From: JBPESP01 sp051710585
GTDB lineage: Bacteria > Pseudomonadota > Gammaproteobacteria > Enterobacterales > Enterobacteriaceae
DNA length: 64,000 nt
Reading direction: 5' to 3'
Assembly (NCBI GenBank): GCA_051710585.1
Contig: JBPESP010000001.1
Span: forward strand, 372,001-436,000
The notes under the pieces were generated by a model that had not been told where the DNA came from, made no database searches, and worked only from the letters and a program-made list of their open reading frames with translations. The position numbers were made by a program, and so were the translations under genes. Below, piece after piece: positions 52,457 to 63,392 of the stretch (its first letter is position 1; every line of letters begins with the position of its first letter).

Positions 52457-54847
52457 ATGAAATTCAGTGAACTTTGGTTGCGTGAATGGGTCAATCCGGC
52501 TATTGATAGCAAAGAACTGGCAGATCAGATTACTATGTCCGGTCTGGAAGTAGAGAGTATGGAACCAGTTGCGGGCTGCTTCAGCGGGGTGGTTGTTGGC
52601 CGCGTTCTAGACTGTTATCAGCATCCTAACGCTAAAAATTTGCGCATTACCAAAGTAGATGTCGGTGGTGAGCGTTTGCTGAATATCATCTGCAGCGCCC
52701 ATAATTGCCGCACTGATTTGCGAGTGGCAGTGGCTATGCTTGATGCTGTACTGCCGGGAGACTTCAAAATTAAAGTCACTAAACTTTACGGCGAACCGTC
52801 TGAAGGCATGTTATGTTCGTTTTCAGAATTAGGTATTACTGGTGAACATGATGGTATCATTGAGCTTCCTACCGACGCTCCTATTGGCCAGGATATTCGC
52901 GATTATTTGCAGCTTGATGATAATACTATTGATATCAGCGTGTCGCCAAACCGTGCTGATTGCCTGGTATTACTGGGGATCGCTCGGGATATAGCGGTAC
53001 GTAATCGCTTGCCGTTACACATGCCGCCCATCGAAATGGTAGCACCGGAAATTAGCGACACGCTGCCTATCCGCATTGATGCGATTGAAGCTTGCCCGCG
53101 GTATTTGAGCCGGGTGATAAATAATATCAATATCGCCGCGGTAACGCCGCTATGGATGAAGGAAAAACTGCGTCGGTGTGGGCTGCGCGCAATAGATGCC
53201 ATGGTGGACATTACTAACTTTGTGCTGTTGGAACTAGGGCAGCCGATGTATGCTTTCGATCGTACACGTATCAAAGGGGGTATTGTGGTGCGTTATGCTA
53301 AGCAGGATGAAACACTGACCATGATTGACGGAAGTAAAGTCACGCTTTCGCCTGATACGTTGGTAATTGCCGATCATATTCAAGTGCTAGCAATGGCAGG
53401 AATTTTTAGCGGCGCTGCGTCTTGTGTCAACCAGACTACCCGCGATGTAGTGCTAGAATGCGCCTTCTTTAATCCGCTGGCTATTACCGGTCGTGCTCGT
53501 CGCTACGGGTTGCACAATGATGCATCGTATCGCTATGAACGCGGTGTAGACCCGGAGTTACCACCGCGTGCTATAGAGCGAGCGACTGCACTATTGGTAG
53601 CTATCTGTGGTGGCCAGCCGGGTCCAGTTATTAGTGTAACTTCCACATCTGCTTTACCGCAGCCAGCTATGATCACTCTACGTCGTAAAACCCTGGATCG
53701 TTTGATCGGCCATATTATTCCGGATGAAGATGTGAGCGATATTTTGATTCGTCTTGGATGCCAGGTTAGTTATATAGTGGAGGAGGGCTGGCAAGCCGTA
53801 GCCCCGAGCTGGCGTTTTGATATAGCTATTGAAGAAGATTTGATAGAAGAAGTTGCGCGGATCTATGGTTATGACGCAATTCCCAATGTGCCCGTGTGCG
53901 CTAATTTTGTGATGCGGCATGACCACAAAGCGGTGATGCCGTTAGCGCGGGTTAAAACATTGCTAGTAGACCGCGGTTATCAAGAAGCAATCACCTATAG
54001 TTTCGTCGATCCTAAAATACAGGTGTTGCTACATCCTCAGTCGGTGCCGCTATTGCTGGCTAGTCCGATTTCTCAGGATATGTCTGTGATGCGTTTATCA
54101 CTCTGGACCGGACTTATTAGTAGTGTAATCTATAATCAAAATCGACAGCAACACCGAGTCCGTTTATTTGAAAGCGGTTTGCGTTTTATTCCTGATAACG
54201 CAGCTGAATTGGGAATTCGTCAGGATCTTATGCTGGGCGGAGTTATTGTCGGTCCGCGGTTTGATGAGCATTGGGATCAGCCGCGTCATCTGGTAGATTT
54301 TTATGACGCTAAAGGTGATCTTGAGGCAATATTTGAGCTTATCGGAAAATTAGACAATATTGAGTTCAGAGCACAAGGGCATCCTGCGCTGCATCCGGGG
54401 CAGAGCGCCGCAATTTATTTTAACAATGAAGCTATCGGATTTATTGGCGTTATTCATCCCAAACTTGAAGTGAAGCTAAATTTAAATGGTCGTACGTTAG
54501 TGTTTGAAGTTCTTTGGGAGAAACTTGCTAAGTGTAAAGTCCTTAAAGTGAATAATATTTCTCGTTTTCCCGCTAATCGCCGAGATATCGCCGTGGTGGT
54601 GGCTGATAATATTGCCGCAGCAGATGTTATTGCAGAGTGCAAAAAAAATATTTCAAATAAGTTAGTTGGTATAACCTTGTTTGATGTATACCGTGGTAGG
54701 GGTATAGCGGAAGGTTTTAAGAGTTTGGCTATTAGATTAATTTTGCAGGATACCACTCGTACACTGGAAGAAGAGGACATTGCCGCTATCGTCATGAAAT
54801 GTGTGGTGGCACTAAAAAAGAGATTTCAAGCATCCTTGAGGGATTGA
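52457..54847 (+). CDS. pheT: PheT, phenylalanyl-tRNA synthetase beta subunit
   Basis: Structural and editing partner of PheS. It has 796 residues (E. coli 795). Domain order is normal: start MKFSELWLREWVNP, tRNA-binding EMAP-like domain (about 40-150, with HPNAKNLRITKVDVG), B3/B4 editing domain (about 210-390, ending near ASYRYERGVDP), B5 (about 400-475), the core-like region with EDLIEEVARIYGYD, and the C-terminal FDX-ACB anticodon domain (about 700-796, SRFPANRRDIAVVV). Nothing is truncated. ihfA starts 4 bp after it, so both share the pheST transcript. Confidence 0.97.
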   Translation: MKFSELWLREWVNPAIDSKELADQITMSGLEVESMEPVAGCFSGVVVGRVLDCYQHPNAKNLRITKVDVGGERLLNIICSAHNCRTDLRVAVAMLDAVLPGDFKIKVTKLYGEPSEGMLCSFSELGITGEHDGIIELPTDAPIGQDIRDYLQLDDNTIDISVSPNRADCLVLLGIARDIAVRNRLPLHMPPIEMVAPEISDTLPIRIDAIEACPRYLSRVINNINIAAVTPLWMKEKLRRCGLRAIDAMVDITNFVLLELGQPMYAFDRTRIKGGIVVRYAKQDETLTMIDGSKVTLSPDTLVIADHIQVLAMAGIFSGAASCVNQTTRDVVLECAFFNPLAITGRARRYGLHNDASYRYERGVDPELPPRAIERATALLVAICGGQPGPVISVTSTSALPQPAMITLRRKTLDRLIGHIIPDEDVSDILIRLGCQVSYIVEEGWQAVAPSWRFDIAIEEDLIEEVARIYGYDAIPNVPVCANFVMRHDHKAVMPLARVKTLLVDRGYQEAITYSFVDPKIQVLLHPQSVPLLLASPISQDMSVMRLSLWTGLISSVIYNQNRQQHRVRLFESGLRFIPDNAAELGIRQDLMLGGVIVGPRFDEHWDQPRHLVDFYDAKGDLEAIFELIGKLDNIEFRAQGHPALHPGQSAAIYFNNEAIGFIGVIHPKLEVKLNLNGRTLVFEVLWEKLAKCKVLKVNNISRFPANRRDIAVVVADNIAAADVIAECKKNISNKLVGITLFDVYRGRGIAEGFKSLAIRLILQDTTRTLEEEDIAAIVMKCVVALKKRFQASLRD

Positions 54848-54851
54848 ACTT

Positions 54852-55148
54852 ATGGCGCTTACTAAAGCTGAAATGTCAGAATATCTGTTTGAGAAGCTCG
54901 GGTTAAAAAAACGGGATGCTAAAAAAATTGTAGAAGTGTTTTTTGAAGAATTGCGCCGGGCATTGGAAAATGGCGAGCAAGTAAAATTATCAGGCTTTGG
55001 TAATTTTGATTTACGTGATAAAAATCAGCGACCAGGACGCAATCCTAAAACGGGCGAAGAAATTCCTATTACTGCCCGTCGGGTGGTAACGTTCCGTTCG
55101 GGGCAGAAGCTTAAGAGTCGTGTTGAGAATGCTTTACCAAAAGAATGA
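54852..55148 (+). CDS. ihfA: IHF alpha subunit
   Basis: Partner of IhfB in integration host factor, which bends DNA at specific sites in transcription and replication. It has 98 residues (E. coli 99); MALTKAEMSEYLFEKLG, ALENGEQVKLSGFGNFDLRD and the DNA-intercalating arm RPGRNPKTGEEIPITARRVV are nearly unchanged. The end (NALPKE) is one residue shorter. It directly follows pheT, as in E. coli. Retention of a specific architectural protein implies that regulated promoters persist. Confidence 0.97.
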   Translation: MALTKAEMSEYLFEKLGLKKRDAKKIVEVFFEELRRALENGEQVKLSGFGNFDLRDKNQRPGRNPKTGEEIPITARRVVTFRSGQKLKSRVENALPKE

Positions 55149-55757
55149 AATAGACGAAAAGGGCTCGGATGCTACTTTTTCGCTATATCGCTGCTTTTTT
55201 TGGTGTGCGAGTGTGTGTTGATAGAGCCCTGGTTTTATGGTCGTAATTTTTATTACGTTTTAGTTAACTAGTTATCTAGTTGTTTAGTTGTCTTCGGCTT
55301 ATCGATAATATGATTAACGGGTGTGTTATTTTTTTGTTCCTCCTGCTCGTAATATTGCAGTGCAATCTATCCTATTTGGATCCTATCTAATTCACTTGTA
55401 AGTGAGATGTTCATAACTGAACTTCTTTCCCTTTGTTTATAGCAAGAGATCTCTTAGTCAGAGGCAATAGGATTGGTGTGATAAATTTACCCATATGTTA
55501 TCACGAAATTTTCTAAAATAGTATGCCCTTAGAACGCCGGTAATCCCAGAAGAGGGGGTGATAGTTAGTAAATAATATTATGATGAGGGTAAAGAAATGG
55601 TAGGCACTTTACAAATAAGACATTCACTGATATAAAGACCTATATTATTATAATCGTTTCTTGGAACAATTTTGCATACATCATATTAATGAGACGCTCA
55701 CTACGGGCGCTAGTAAGGGATAGGCAAAATATTAGGGGGTTTTACTGGAATGAATAG

Positions 55758-55787
55758 TGGAGTAGCAGCATTCCAGCTGCTACTCCA
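55758..55787. repeat. Perfect hairpin, 12-bp arms
   Basis: TGGAGTAGCAGC (55758-55769) pairs with 55776-55787 around six bases. It is the first of three perfect hairpins within 235 bp, unrelated in sequence. Confidence 0.8.
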
Positions 55788-55913
55788 ACGTTGTACTTTT
55801 ACCAAGGTATTTTTAAAAACACAGTATTATAAGTGTATAATGGGTTATTTTATAGCCCTGATAATAATCAGGGGCAGAGAATAATGCAATAATAACCGTC
55901 TTGGGTGATTCCG

Positions 55914-55949
55914 AGTCACGCCTATTACTGAAGAGTAATAGGCGTGACT
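55914..55949. repeat. Perfect hairpin, 16-bp arms
   Basis: AGTCACGCCTATTACT (55914-55929) pairs with 55934-55949 around GAAG. It is the second of the three clustered hairpins. Confidence 0.85.
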
Positions 55950-55963
55950 GATTCTAAGGCGGG

Positions 55964-55991
55964 CTTTGGTCTCTTAGGTAAGAGACCAAAG
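55964..55991. repeat. Perfect hairpin, 13-bp arms
   Basis: CTTTGGTCTCTTA (55964-55976) pairs with 55979-55991 around GG. It is the third of the cluster, only 14 bp after the second. Confidence 0.85.
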
Positions 55992-57460
55992 TATTTATAT
56001 GAGGGAAGTGCACCTATCGCACCGCCTAGTTTTTTTTGGTATATTGTTTGGCAACTTTTATGCTGTTAGCGTTTGCGCATAAAGCGACATCCAATGTTCA
56101 TTTCTATTAAGCGGAATGATTGAGATTATGTAGCGTCTCTATGTTAACTTAGCAAATCAATTCCACCACTAGCCTTGTGCTATATCAATTGCTTTATTAG
56201 CTCATGGGTAGATCCAGCAGGATGGACTGGTACAATAAATGACTGATATTGTCGCTGCTACCTGCCCTTTACGGGCTGTGGTTGTACAACTTACAGTCGG
56301 ACTCATGAACTTGGCGGTGCTGAGGCTAGGTAGTTGTAAAGCTATTAGAATTACTAGTAGATATTGTTAGTGCGTCGCTCAGTAATTCTGTATTTATTTT
56401 GTTTGATCTATATCCATGATTAGAGATACGGCTAGCCGAGTAATACAACGCGATAGTAAAGAGAAAGAATGATGTATAAACACTTCATATTTTACCACTA
56501 AAGTCATTGGTGGGGATATCTTCACTCTGAAAGTCTATTGTGGTTTTAGATGTTTTTGATGATCAAAATCGCCTCCCATTGAGGTTTACAGCGAACTATT
56601 TTTTGGTTAAGAGCCGGGTAGCAATGAGGCTATCCTGCCCCTTTTATCATAGGACCTTTAGGGTGTAATTTCTTAATGTTAATAAAATCTACCTCAATAT
56701 TGACTGCAGTAGCCTCTTATGCTACGCGCTGATCACGTCTTTTTAAGACCACGCCGACGTCAAAGAGGGATGCTTTATGTACGATTAGCCGCAAAAGGAT
56801 TAACTCTGATTCATAAGGACAATGCATTATGAAACTTTAAGAAGGTTCTTTTTGGCTACAGTAGTGGGACGTGCTTAGCTGCTCTCTTTGCACTTTGAGG
56901 AGAAGACACCTGAGGACGCGTCTGCATACAATAGACGCTAGAGCAATAGTTATAGTACTTAACAGCTCTCTCCTCAACTTTTATATTGGTTTTGTGCCTT
57001 CAACATCGCGATCCCAGATTGTTTGTGCCCCATTTTGCACCGTAGAAGCTACTTCAATTATTCATACTATCACTTCTAACGAGGCGGGGTAAAGTAAGGT
57101 GCTTGCTTTTGTCTCTGGTCTGTATTTGTAACCTTTTGCGGCAAGCGGTAGCGGTTATGTTGTATTTTAGCTGCAGCTAAACCACTGTTAGTACTAGCTA
57201 ATGGGACGTTAAAATAACATAACAATAAAAAATATTTCTATTATACCATCAAGCTAGTGCTATTATTAATTGATTGTAGCCACTGTGCGCTACTGCTGAG
57301 TCCATATTTATCTAAATTCTATCATGCTCATAGCCAAGATTAACTACCAACAGTACTAATAGTACTGTAAAGTATCGTTACAGTAGCCTATATCTGATCA
57401 GGCTTGACTAGTTCTATTTCGTTTATTTTACTTTCCGTTACTGTTTCGCTCTTATATTAT

Positions 57461-57501
57461 CCCACCATACTGATATGTAAAACCGATATCAGTATGGTGG
57501 G
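57461..57501. repeat. Perfect hairpin, 16-bp arms
   Basis: CCCACCATACTGATAT (57461-57476) pairs with 57486-57501 around nine bases, in eroded DNA with no T-run. Confidence 0.85.
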
Positions 57502-59288
57502 TGGATCATGATGAGCTGCTATCTTTAGCGATCTGGTATTTTTTTAAAATTACCTGCAACCGCTCGCTATAGTATGCAGGTTAGAATTTATGATACCGAT
57601 AATACTTTTTTATAATGTTTAGCTAGAAGGGAGGGGAGTGATATGTTCGTCTTTTATAAAAATAACTATTGGCGTAAATTTTAATTGGCAGGTGCAGTTC
57701 AGCATATCTGATGCTGCTGTATTGTAAGAAAACATGTTTTCAATTGTGATTATTGCTATTGTCAGATTTTCATGATCCCTGGTTTAATTTAGCGTTAAAA
57801 AATATATTTTCCATTAGATACTGGTCAGTCAGCTGGTACTATTTTTCTAGCGCAATGTACAAACCCATGCTGATTAGTCACACGTAACTGCTAGTTTGTA
57901 AAGAGTGCAATACCTAGCATTATGGAACTTTGATAGCATTTGTATAACCTGTTTTAGCAGTAGTAGTGGGCAGTGTTTCATAACTTTGATAACACATATT
58001 CATCTTTAATAGCCGGTAGTTCGGGCTATGATAAAAGCATTTTTACCGTTATTATTTTGGACATTCTGCGCTATTGTTTAGGATTCAAGGTAATGCCTCG
58101 GGTTGCTGCAGATGGTGAATGTAGCTGAATGGGGTAATTTAGCATTAATTATATGTACTTTTATATCATTATGATATTGGTTTTTTGCTCGTCATGGCAA
58201 GTCGGTAGTTCAGGAGTGTATCTTGCTGCAACAGATCCTTGCTTTATCCGGGTTTTCAAAGCAGTGTCGTCAACAAAAAGCAGCTAAAAATAGAATTTTA
58301 GCGCAGCGTTAGCTTACATTGAAGGCGTAGCTTGATTAGCCTGCAGCAGAAAATCAACCATTTGAGGAACCAGCTATTTTCATAGCAAAATGCTTTATGC
58401 TATATTATCCCCAATTAATAAAAGTTATCATCATTTTCTGCCCGGCTTTTACAGTGAATTGTCGCTAATCACACTCACTTTTTTTTACCATAATGCTATC
58501 TGTGTAGGAAATGGTGCTCTGTTTGACGTTGTTAATAAACTTGATAAGCAAATAATAACTGCTGCTGCAGAATTTTGCTCTGAGGGGGGTAGGCGAGAAA
58601 AGTGTTATCAGCGGTGTGGTAAGGATGAAGAAGCAGTTGGTAGAGATCGTCTCTATTTTTTTATTTTCTTCTAGTAAAGAAAGTGGTTTTTTTGTAAAAA
58701 AGAGAACGCACAATCTAGCCAATAAGTAGAATGAGTTTGGAGTGGGTGATTTTTTTGCCGATAGTAGCGAGTAATATCCGTCGTCATGACTGCCATAGAG
58801 GCAGTCTAGATTATCTTTTCATAAAGCTTAGCGTTTGGTGTATGTTTAGCAAACAAGGCTACTTGAACTGATATATAGGTAGTAGTTAATATAATTCTAG
58901 GATGAATAACTGTTCTAGACAATGCTGACAAAAAAAATGGTGTAAATCTCAGTTCATTATGTTTCTGATACCTACTATAACGATTTTAAGATGTTTGTTG
59001 ATGGTGAAGTTTGGGATGATACCGCGGCAGATCATAGTGAGGAAAGATCAGCGATAGAGTCTGTATTTTCGTGAACTTTTTAACAGCCTTCAACTCTGTT
59101 GCGGCAGAGTTTTCGATGAAGAAGGTAGTGGTAGAATTAAAATGGGTACCGTCAGCGTGTTTTGTAAAGCGCCATAGAAAAGGCTGCTTTATATGGATAA
59201 CCTTTGGGGTAGATAGGAAAAAAGTTTCCAAATAGGTAAAATAAAGTCGAAGCATTTTTACTCTTTAAAATAATAGTTATTTACCCTG

Positions 59289-59504
59289 TTGCAAATGAAG
59301 GTGCAATGGTCAACAGCGCGTGCTGAGCTGGATAACTGTTTTCACGGAAAACACCGCCTTGTTAGAATTGTTTGCACTGAAAAGGCGCCATTTTATCAAC
59401 GTACGGTCAGTTTACATTATAAAGCTATATTATTGCATAAAGATTTTATAAACCAGAGGCTAGGGGCTAGATATAAAACAGCATTCGGCCTTCAGCAACA
59501 ATGA
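59289..59504 (+). pseudogene. Unidentified gene 3' fragment
   Basis: A 71-codon open frame reading MQMKVQWSTARAELDNCF, then HGKHRLVRIVCTEKAPFYQR, and ending RYKTAFGLQQQ-stop. Protein-like fragments continue upstream (58986-59255, + strand, with stops), so this seems to be the tail of a decayed gene convergent with aroH. I do not recognise the family. Confidence 0.4.
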
Positions 59505-59563
59505 AGGCTATACGGGTTTACAAGCAATATTTATTTATCTGGCTGGGAGGGGTATATAGCTGA

Positions 59564-60610
59564 CTAGAAACGGTAATCCATTGCGTTGTTCAGTAGTGCC
59601 AGTAGATGCTCGCTGTCTTCCCAGCTGAGACAAGGATCGGTAATGGATTGACCGTATGTCAACGGCACGTTAGTGTGCAGGGTCTGATTACCCGCTACAA
59701 GATTACTTTCAACCATAACTCCTACTATCTGTCGGTTGCCTTTACGCAATTGTTGACTAATAGAATGCGCGACATCCCATTGACGGCGGTACTGTTTCTG
59801 GCTGTTGCCGTGACTGAAATCCACCAACAAATGCGCCGGCAGTCCGAAAGATGTCAACTGCGCACAAGCATCAGTGATCGCTTGTGGATGATAGTTAGGC
59901 AATTTACCGCCGCGCATAATAATATGTCCATAGGGATTTCCGCTGGTCTGATATATCGTCATTTGACCTTGTTTGTCTGGGGATAGAAAGAGATGGGACG
60001 TGCGTGCAGCACGAATTGCGTCAATGGCGATTTGGATATTGCCATCAGTCCCGTTCTTAAAGCCAACTGGGCAAGAAAGTGCAGAGGCCATCTCGCGATG
60101 GATCTGGCTTTCAGTTGTGCGCGCGCCGATAGCACCCCAACTAATTAGATCAGCAATATATTGACCGGTGACCATATTTAGGAATTCCGTTGCTGTCGGT
60201 AAGCCCAATTTGTTGACAGCTAGCAAGAGCCGCCGGGCGATCTCCAAACCGTCATTTATGCGAAAACTTCCGTCTAGTCTAGGATCGGCAATTAAGCCCT
60301 TCCAACCTACCACGGTGCGTGGCTTTTCAAAATAAGTGCGCATGACAATTTCTAGTTTGTCTTTGTACTTAATGCGTAATGGATTGAGCCTGCATGCATA
60401 ATCTAGCGCCGCATCAGTATCATGGATGGAGCAAGGGCCGATTATTACCAGCAAACGGAGATCATTGCCGTGTAAAATGCATTCAATACGCTGGCGTACC
60501 CGCAATAAATTCTCAGCCATTGCCGCGTTTAGCGGTAAGGCGGATGCCAGCGCGGCGGGAGTAATTAATCGTTCGATACCCCGTGAGCGCAATTCATCTG
60601 TCTTTTGCAT
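59564..60610 (-). CDS. aroH: AroH, DAHP synthase (tryptophan-sensitive type)
   Basis: Condenses phosphoenolpyruvate and erythrose 4-phosphate to DAHP, the first step to chorismate and the aromatic amino acids. From the ATG at 60610 it has 348 residues like E. coli AroH and begins MQKTDELRSRGIERLITPA (AroH MNRTDELRTARIESLVTPA); an open GTG ten codons upstream is rejected on that basis. LLVIIGPCSIHD, MRTYFEKPRTVVGWKGLI, ISWGAIGARTTESQIHREMA, GFKNGTDGN and DFSHGN are intact. Similarity is highest to the Trp-regulated isoenzyme, and the dead ppsR/ppsA next door match the E. coli aroH locus. It indicates retained aromatic biosynthesis. Confidence 0.95.
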   Translation of the reverse strand: MQKTDELRSRGIERLITPAALASALPLNAAMAENLLRVRQRIECILHGNDLRLLVIIGPCSIHDTDAALDYACRLNPLRIKYKDKLEIVMRTYFEKPRTVVGWKGLIADPRLDGSFRINDGLEIARRLLLAVNKLGLPTATEFLNMVTGQYIADLISWGAIGARTTESQIHREMASALSCPVGFKNGTDGNIQIAIDAIRAARTSHLFLSPDKQGQMTIYQTSGNPYGHIIMRGGKLPNYHPQAITDACAQLTSFGLPAHLLVDFSHGNSQKQYRRQWDVAHSISQQLRKGNRQIVGVMVESNLVAGNQTLHTNVPLTYGQSITDPCLSWEDSEHLLALLNNAMDYRF

Positions 60611-60721
60611 GCTTATCTCTAAAATAGAGGGGGGACACACCGTGGTAGAATTACCAGGAAAGCGATGCTACTCACGATACTCTAACCGACACTGAATTCA
60701 ACCTTGCACAGAAAAAAATTG

Positions 60722-61565
60722 CCAGTATAGTATCGGCTCATCCATAACGCATTCATAATTTTCTTCGTGATTTTCTTTAGTTAGTGATTGGTATAGTGGA
60801 GATAGCGGATATTATTTTTTGTGGAATAGCGATTCCACTGTATTAATTGCCATCCAACCTGGTATGACGAGGCATAACGCTTGTTTCTCAGGTGCTTATC
60901 ACGGATAATTGCTGGGTGCTCGGAGGTTGATGTATAGCCTAAACAGTTCAGGCTTATAGTTTTTAGTACTGTGGATACTGAAAGATCATAAAGATTATCA
61001 GTGAAGAAAGGGTAATTGATAGCGGTGGATATCGTATTTTATTGTTAAACATAAAACGCTAATCACTCTTATTTTAGCATGATATGGCACGTTGAGTAAA
61101 ATAATTTTATTTTATCTAAAATTCTCCAATAAAATACTATCATTATTTTGGGGATATAGTTAATAACAAAGATACGGGCATTATAGGTGCTTAAATGAAC
61201 GACGATTAGAGCAAGAGCATAGGTCCTTTTGCTTCATCGAATTGAGTTGATAGCAAATTCCTGCTGGTGTAGTGTTCTATTAGTGCTTCTACCACATCCT
61301 GATAAAAATTAGCCCTTTCCTCTAAATATGCCAAACCACTGGATTGACAGTCCAGTGCAATACCAGCGCACAGAAACTTTTATGGATAGGATGTATTGAT
61401 CTATTTACGTACTATCCCTTTACCCGCTTGTTTTCTTTTCTATTCTCAACAAATGGCAGAGAATAAAAGGTTTCTTTAAGTGGAAATTATGAAAAAACCG
61501 AGTGCCAGAACTCACTTAAACAGTAATAGAGGTACCATCAAAAAGAAAATACGTTTCTTTATATC
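60722..61565 (-). pseudogene. ppsR: ppsR relic: PEP synthase regulatory protein, inactivated
   Basis: On the minus strand, LRNKRYASSYQVGWQLI followed by STKNNIRYLHYTNH-stop-LKKITKKIMNALWMSRYY matches the PpsR C-terminus ([51 protein letters not shown]). Near the other end DGTSITV matches SDGTAITAEVL and LPFVEN matches exactly; FYQDVVEALIEH matches FCQDIVQALVAP. Multiple stops and frameshifts are present. Span is close to the intact 834 bp. It lies between aroH and ppsA in the E. coli order and orientation. Its kinase/phosphorylase target is dead too. Confidence 0.88.
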
Positions 61566-61744
61566 AGCGACTCTCTTAACCGGAATACAGCTTAGTCTTA
61601 AATTTTGGTAAGCAAATTTATATTGAACGAGTGTATAAAGGATTATTATTTTAACTTTAAAATAGATTTTTTGTTTATTTTCATTAAAGGAATGAAAATC
61701 GTGCCTATATTAAAAAGATGACATAGATACTGTAAAAAAATAAT

Positions 61745-63392
61745 TTTTACCGAAAATTCACTCTGATACTAAACCAGCTTAGTATAATGATATGTAGAGT
61801 AGGTGGGTGGAAAAAACAGCTTACTCAATAGGGTAATTAGTTATTTATCCGCTGTAGGTGTACTAGTTCCTAATGGTTTTGCTATCCTATAGCAGGTATT
61901 TAACGAATTTTTTCAATCAGAATTGGATTCATCAATAAATTTACCAACTATTATATTAAACCGATATTTGATAATATCGGTGCCATTAGCAAAGTAAGCT
62001 AGTAGTCATATTTAATAATGGATTAGTGATATTCTCTGTTTTGTATCAATCTGGAAACATAGATTATTACTGCCCACTACCAATAATTTTCGCCGATGAT
62101 TTTGGCCCCCTTTTTGCTATACGTTCATTAGTTACTGCGGAGAATATATCAGATACGTTATTTTAACGGTTAGTTCAGTTAGGACACTTTTCAATGTGCA
62201 AGAAGGCATTGACGTAGTAATAAACTCTATCAAGTATCTTTATATTTTACTGTTTAACAAAATATTTTACTGTTTAACAAAGTAGTCATTCTATCATGTG
62301 TGCATCAAGACTACTAGTAGCTCAGCGAAATGGTATTGCAGCGGTGCATTTAAATCTCCTGAGTTTTACGTTCACAAACCGATGTTAAACAGCCTATCTT
62401 CCTGCTCTGCATAAAAAACGGTAAAATATTGGATCCAAGAAAACCCGTATAGTCTATGCCGCCAGAGTTGCATATGCCGAGTAGGTATACACTGAGAAAT
62501 ACCAGAGCGTTGCGTTAGTGATTTTTGCAATGTGATGGATGAGGAACTATAGGATCTGAAGCATTAGCTAATACTTGATTTAATAAGTTATTAGTGCCCG
62601 ATGTAATTTGATTAGTGGACGCCGTGGCCCTGTGCAGTACGAAATCACTGATATGATCTACGCCTAAAAGAGTCTTAAAGAGTATTTTATCTTCCGTCTA
62701 AACGGAAATATTATCACAAATAGGCGCGGCATTTTCACTGAAACGGGTCACATTGCGTCTATTAAATTTTAAATATAACAAACACGCTAACTTGGTAGGT
62801 GGTGCGCACTACAAGTCGAACTAGGAGAACCCGATGCTGGATTTTAGTCAGAGTTGGAGAGTATTTTCCGATAATTTCCATTACTGTTTTTATGTTGGAG
62901 TGTAGAGTTTCTAACCAAGTGCTTAACGAAATGTGGCTTACTAACGTAAAAATTACGGTTCCATTTATGCACATGATGGTGAAGAAGCGGTAAGGGCTAA
63001 AATGGAATAAAAAAGATTCAAACGTGATAATGATACGCAAGATCCCCCCCCTCTTTCAATATGCTGTTTGCCGCATAATTTTTCATTTATTTTAATCCAT
63101 TTATATCAATTTGAACGATATGACTCAGTTTATCCTAGGTATGGATCGAGATCTTAGACTGGTGTCAGCGGTGCTCGATGAGCAGGAATGAGTCATTGTA
63201 AAGAATGTTGTCCGTGTGGTTATCTAACCCGCAAAAAAAACGGGATAAAAAATATTAGAATATTTTGGTAGAGGAGGGCTCATTTAATTATAAAGACTTT
63301 ACCATTTAGCTTATGAAGTAGATCATTGATAGTCTACCATGCAATCCGGATATTGTTTTGTGAGAACCTAGCTAAGTTTGCTAAAAATAACC
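61745..63392 (+). pseudogene. ppsA: ppsA relic: phosphoenolpyruvate synthase, inactivated
   Basis: Divergent from dead ppsR as in E. coli. In order it reads RVGG; VGVLVPNGFAIL (E. coli MGVSVPNGFATT); FAIRSLVTAENISDTLF (FAVRSSATAEDMPDASF); EFYVHKPML; then, after a gap, LVGGAHYKSN-ENPMLDF; LECRVSNQVLNEMWLTNV; NDMTQFILGMDRDL (NDMTQLALGLDRDS); and a tail matching WLSLAELKK. Stops and frameshifts are numerous. The span is about 1.65 kb against 2.38 kb intact: the segment holding the catalytic-histidine domain appears deleted between about 62620 and 62700. Loss blocks pyruvate-to-PEP gluconeogenesis. Confidence 0.92.
62242..62281. repeat. 20-bp tandem duplication inside dead ppsA
   Basis: ATATTTTACTGTTTAACAAA occurs at 62242-62261 and again at 62262-62281, without mismatch. 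The duplication shifts frame within the relic and is recent, since no differences have accumulated. Confidence 0.9.

Larger units (their letters stand above)
55149..59563. other. Eroded region between ihfA and aroH
   Basis: E. coli has btuC, btuE, btuD, nlpC and others here. I searched for their motifs and could not read any. Open remnants of 70-95 codons (56871-57092, 58390-58674 and 59289-59504, all +) are unassigned; the last (VQWSTARAELDNCFHGKHRL...EKAPFYQRTVSLHYKAILLH) looks most like a genuine protein tail. Hairpins cluster at 55758-55991 and 57461-57501. Confidence 0.5.

Noticed and set aside
55149..59000. btuC, btuD or nlpC relics
   Set aside because: Expected between ihfA and aroH, but no ABC-signature, Walker or NlpC catalytic segment could be matched by eye.
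59606..59986. 126-codon plus-strand frame opposite aroH
   Set aside because: It lies wholly antisense to intact aroH and has no recognisable content; a shadow frame.
62799..62993. 64-codon plus-strand frame as an independent small gene
   Set aside because: Its second half (LECRVSNQVLNEMWLTNV) aligns with PpsA, so it is part of the dead ppsA.
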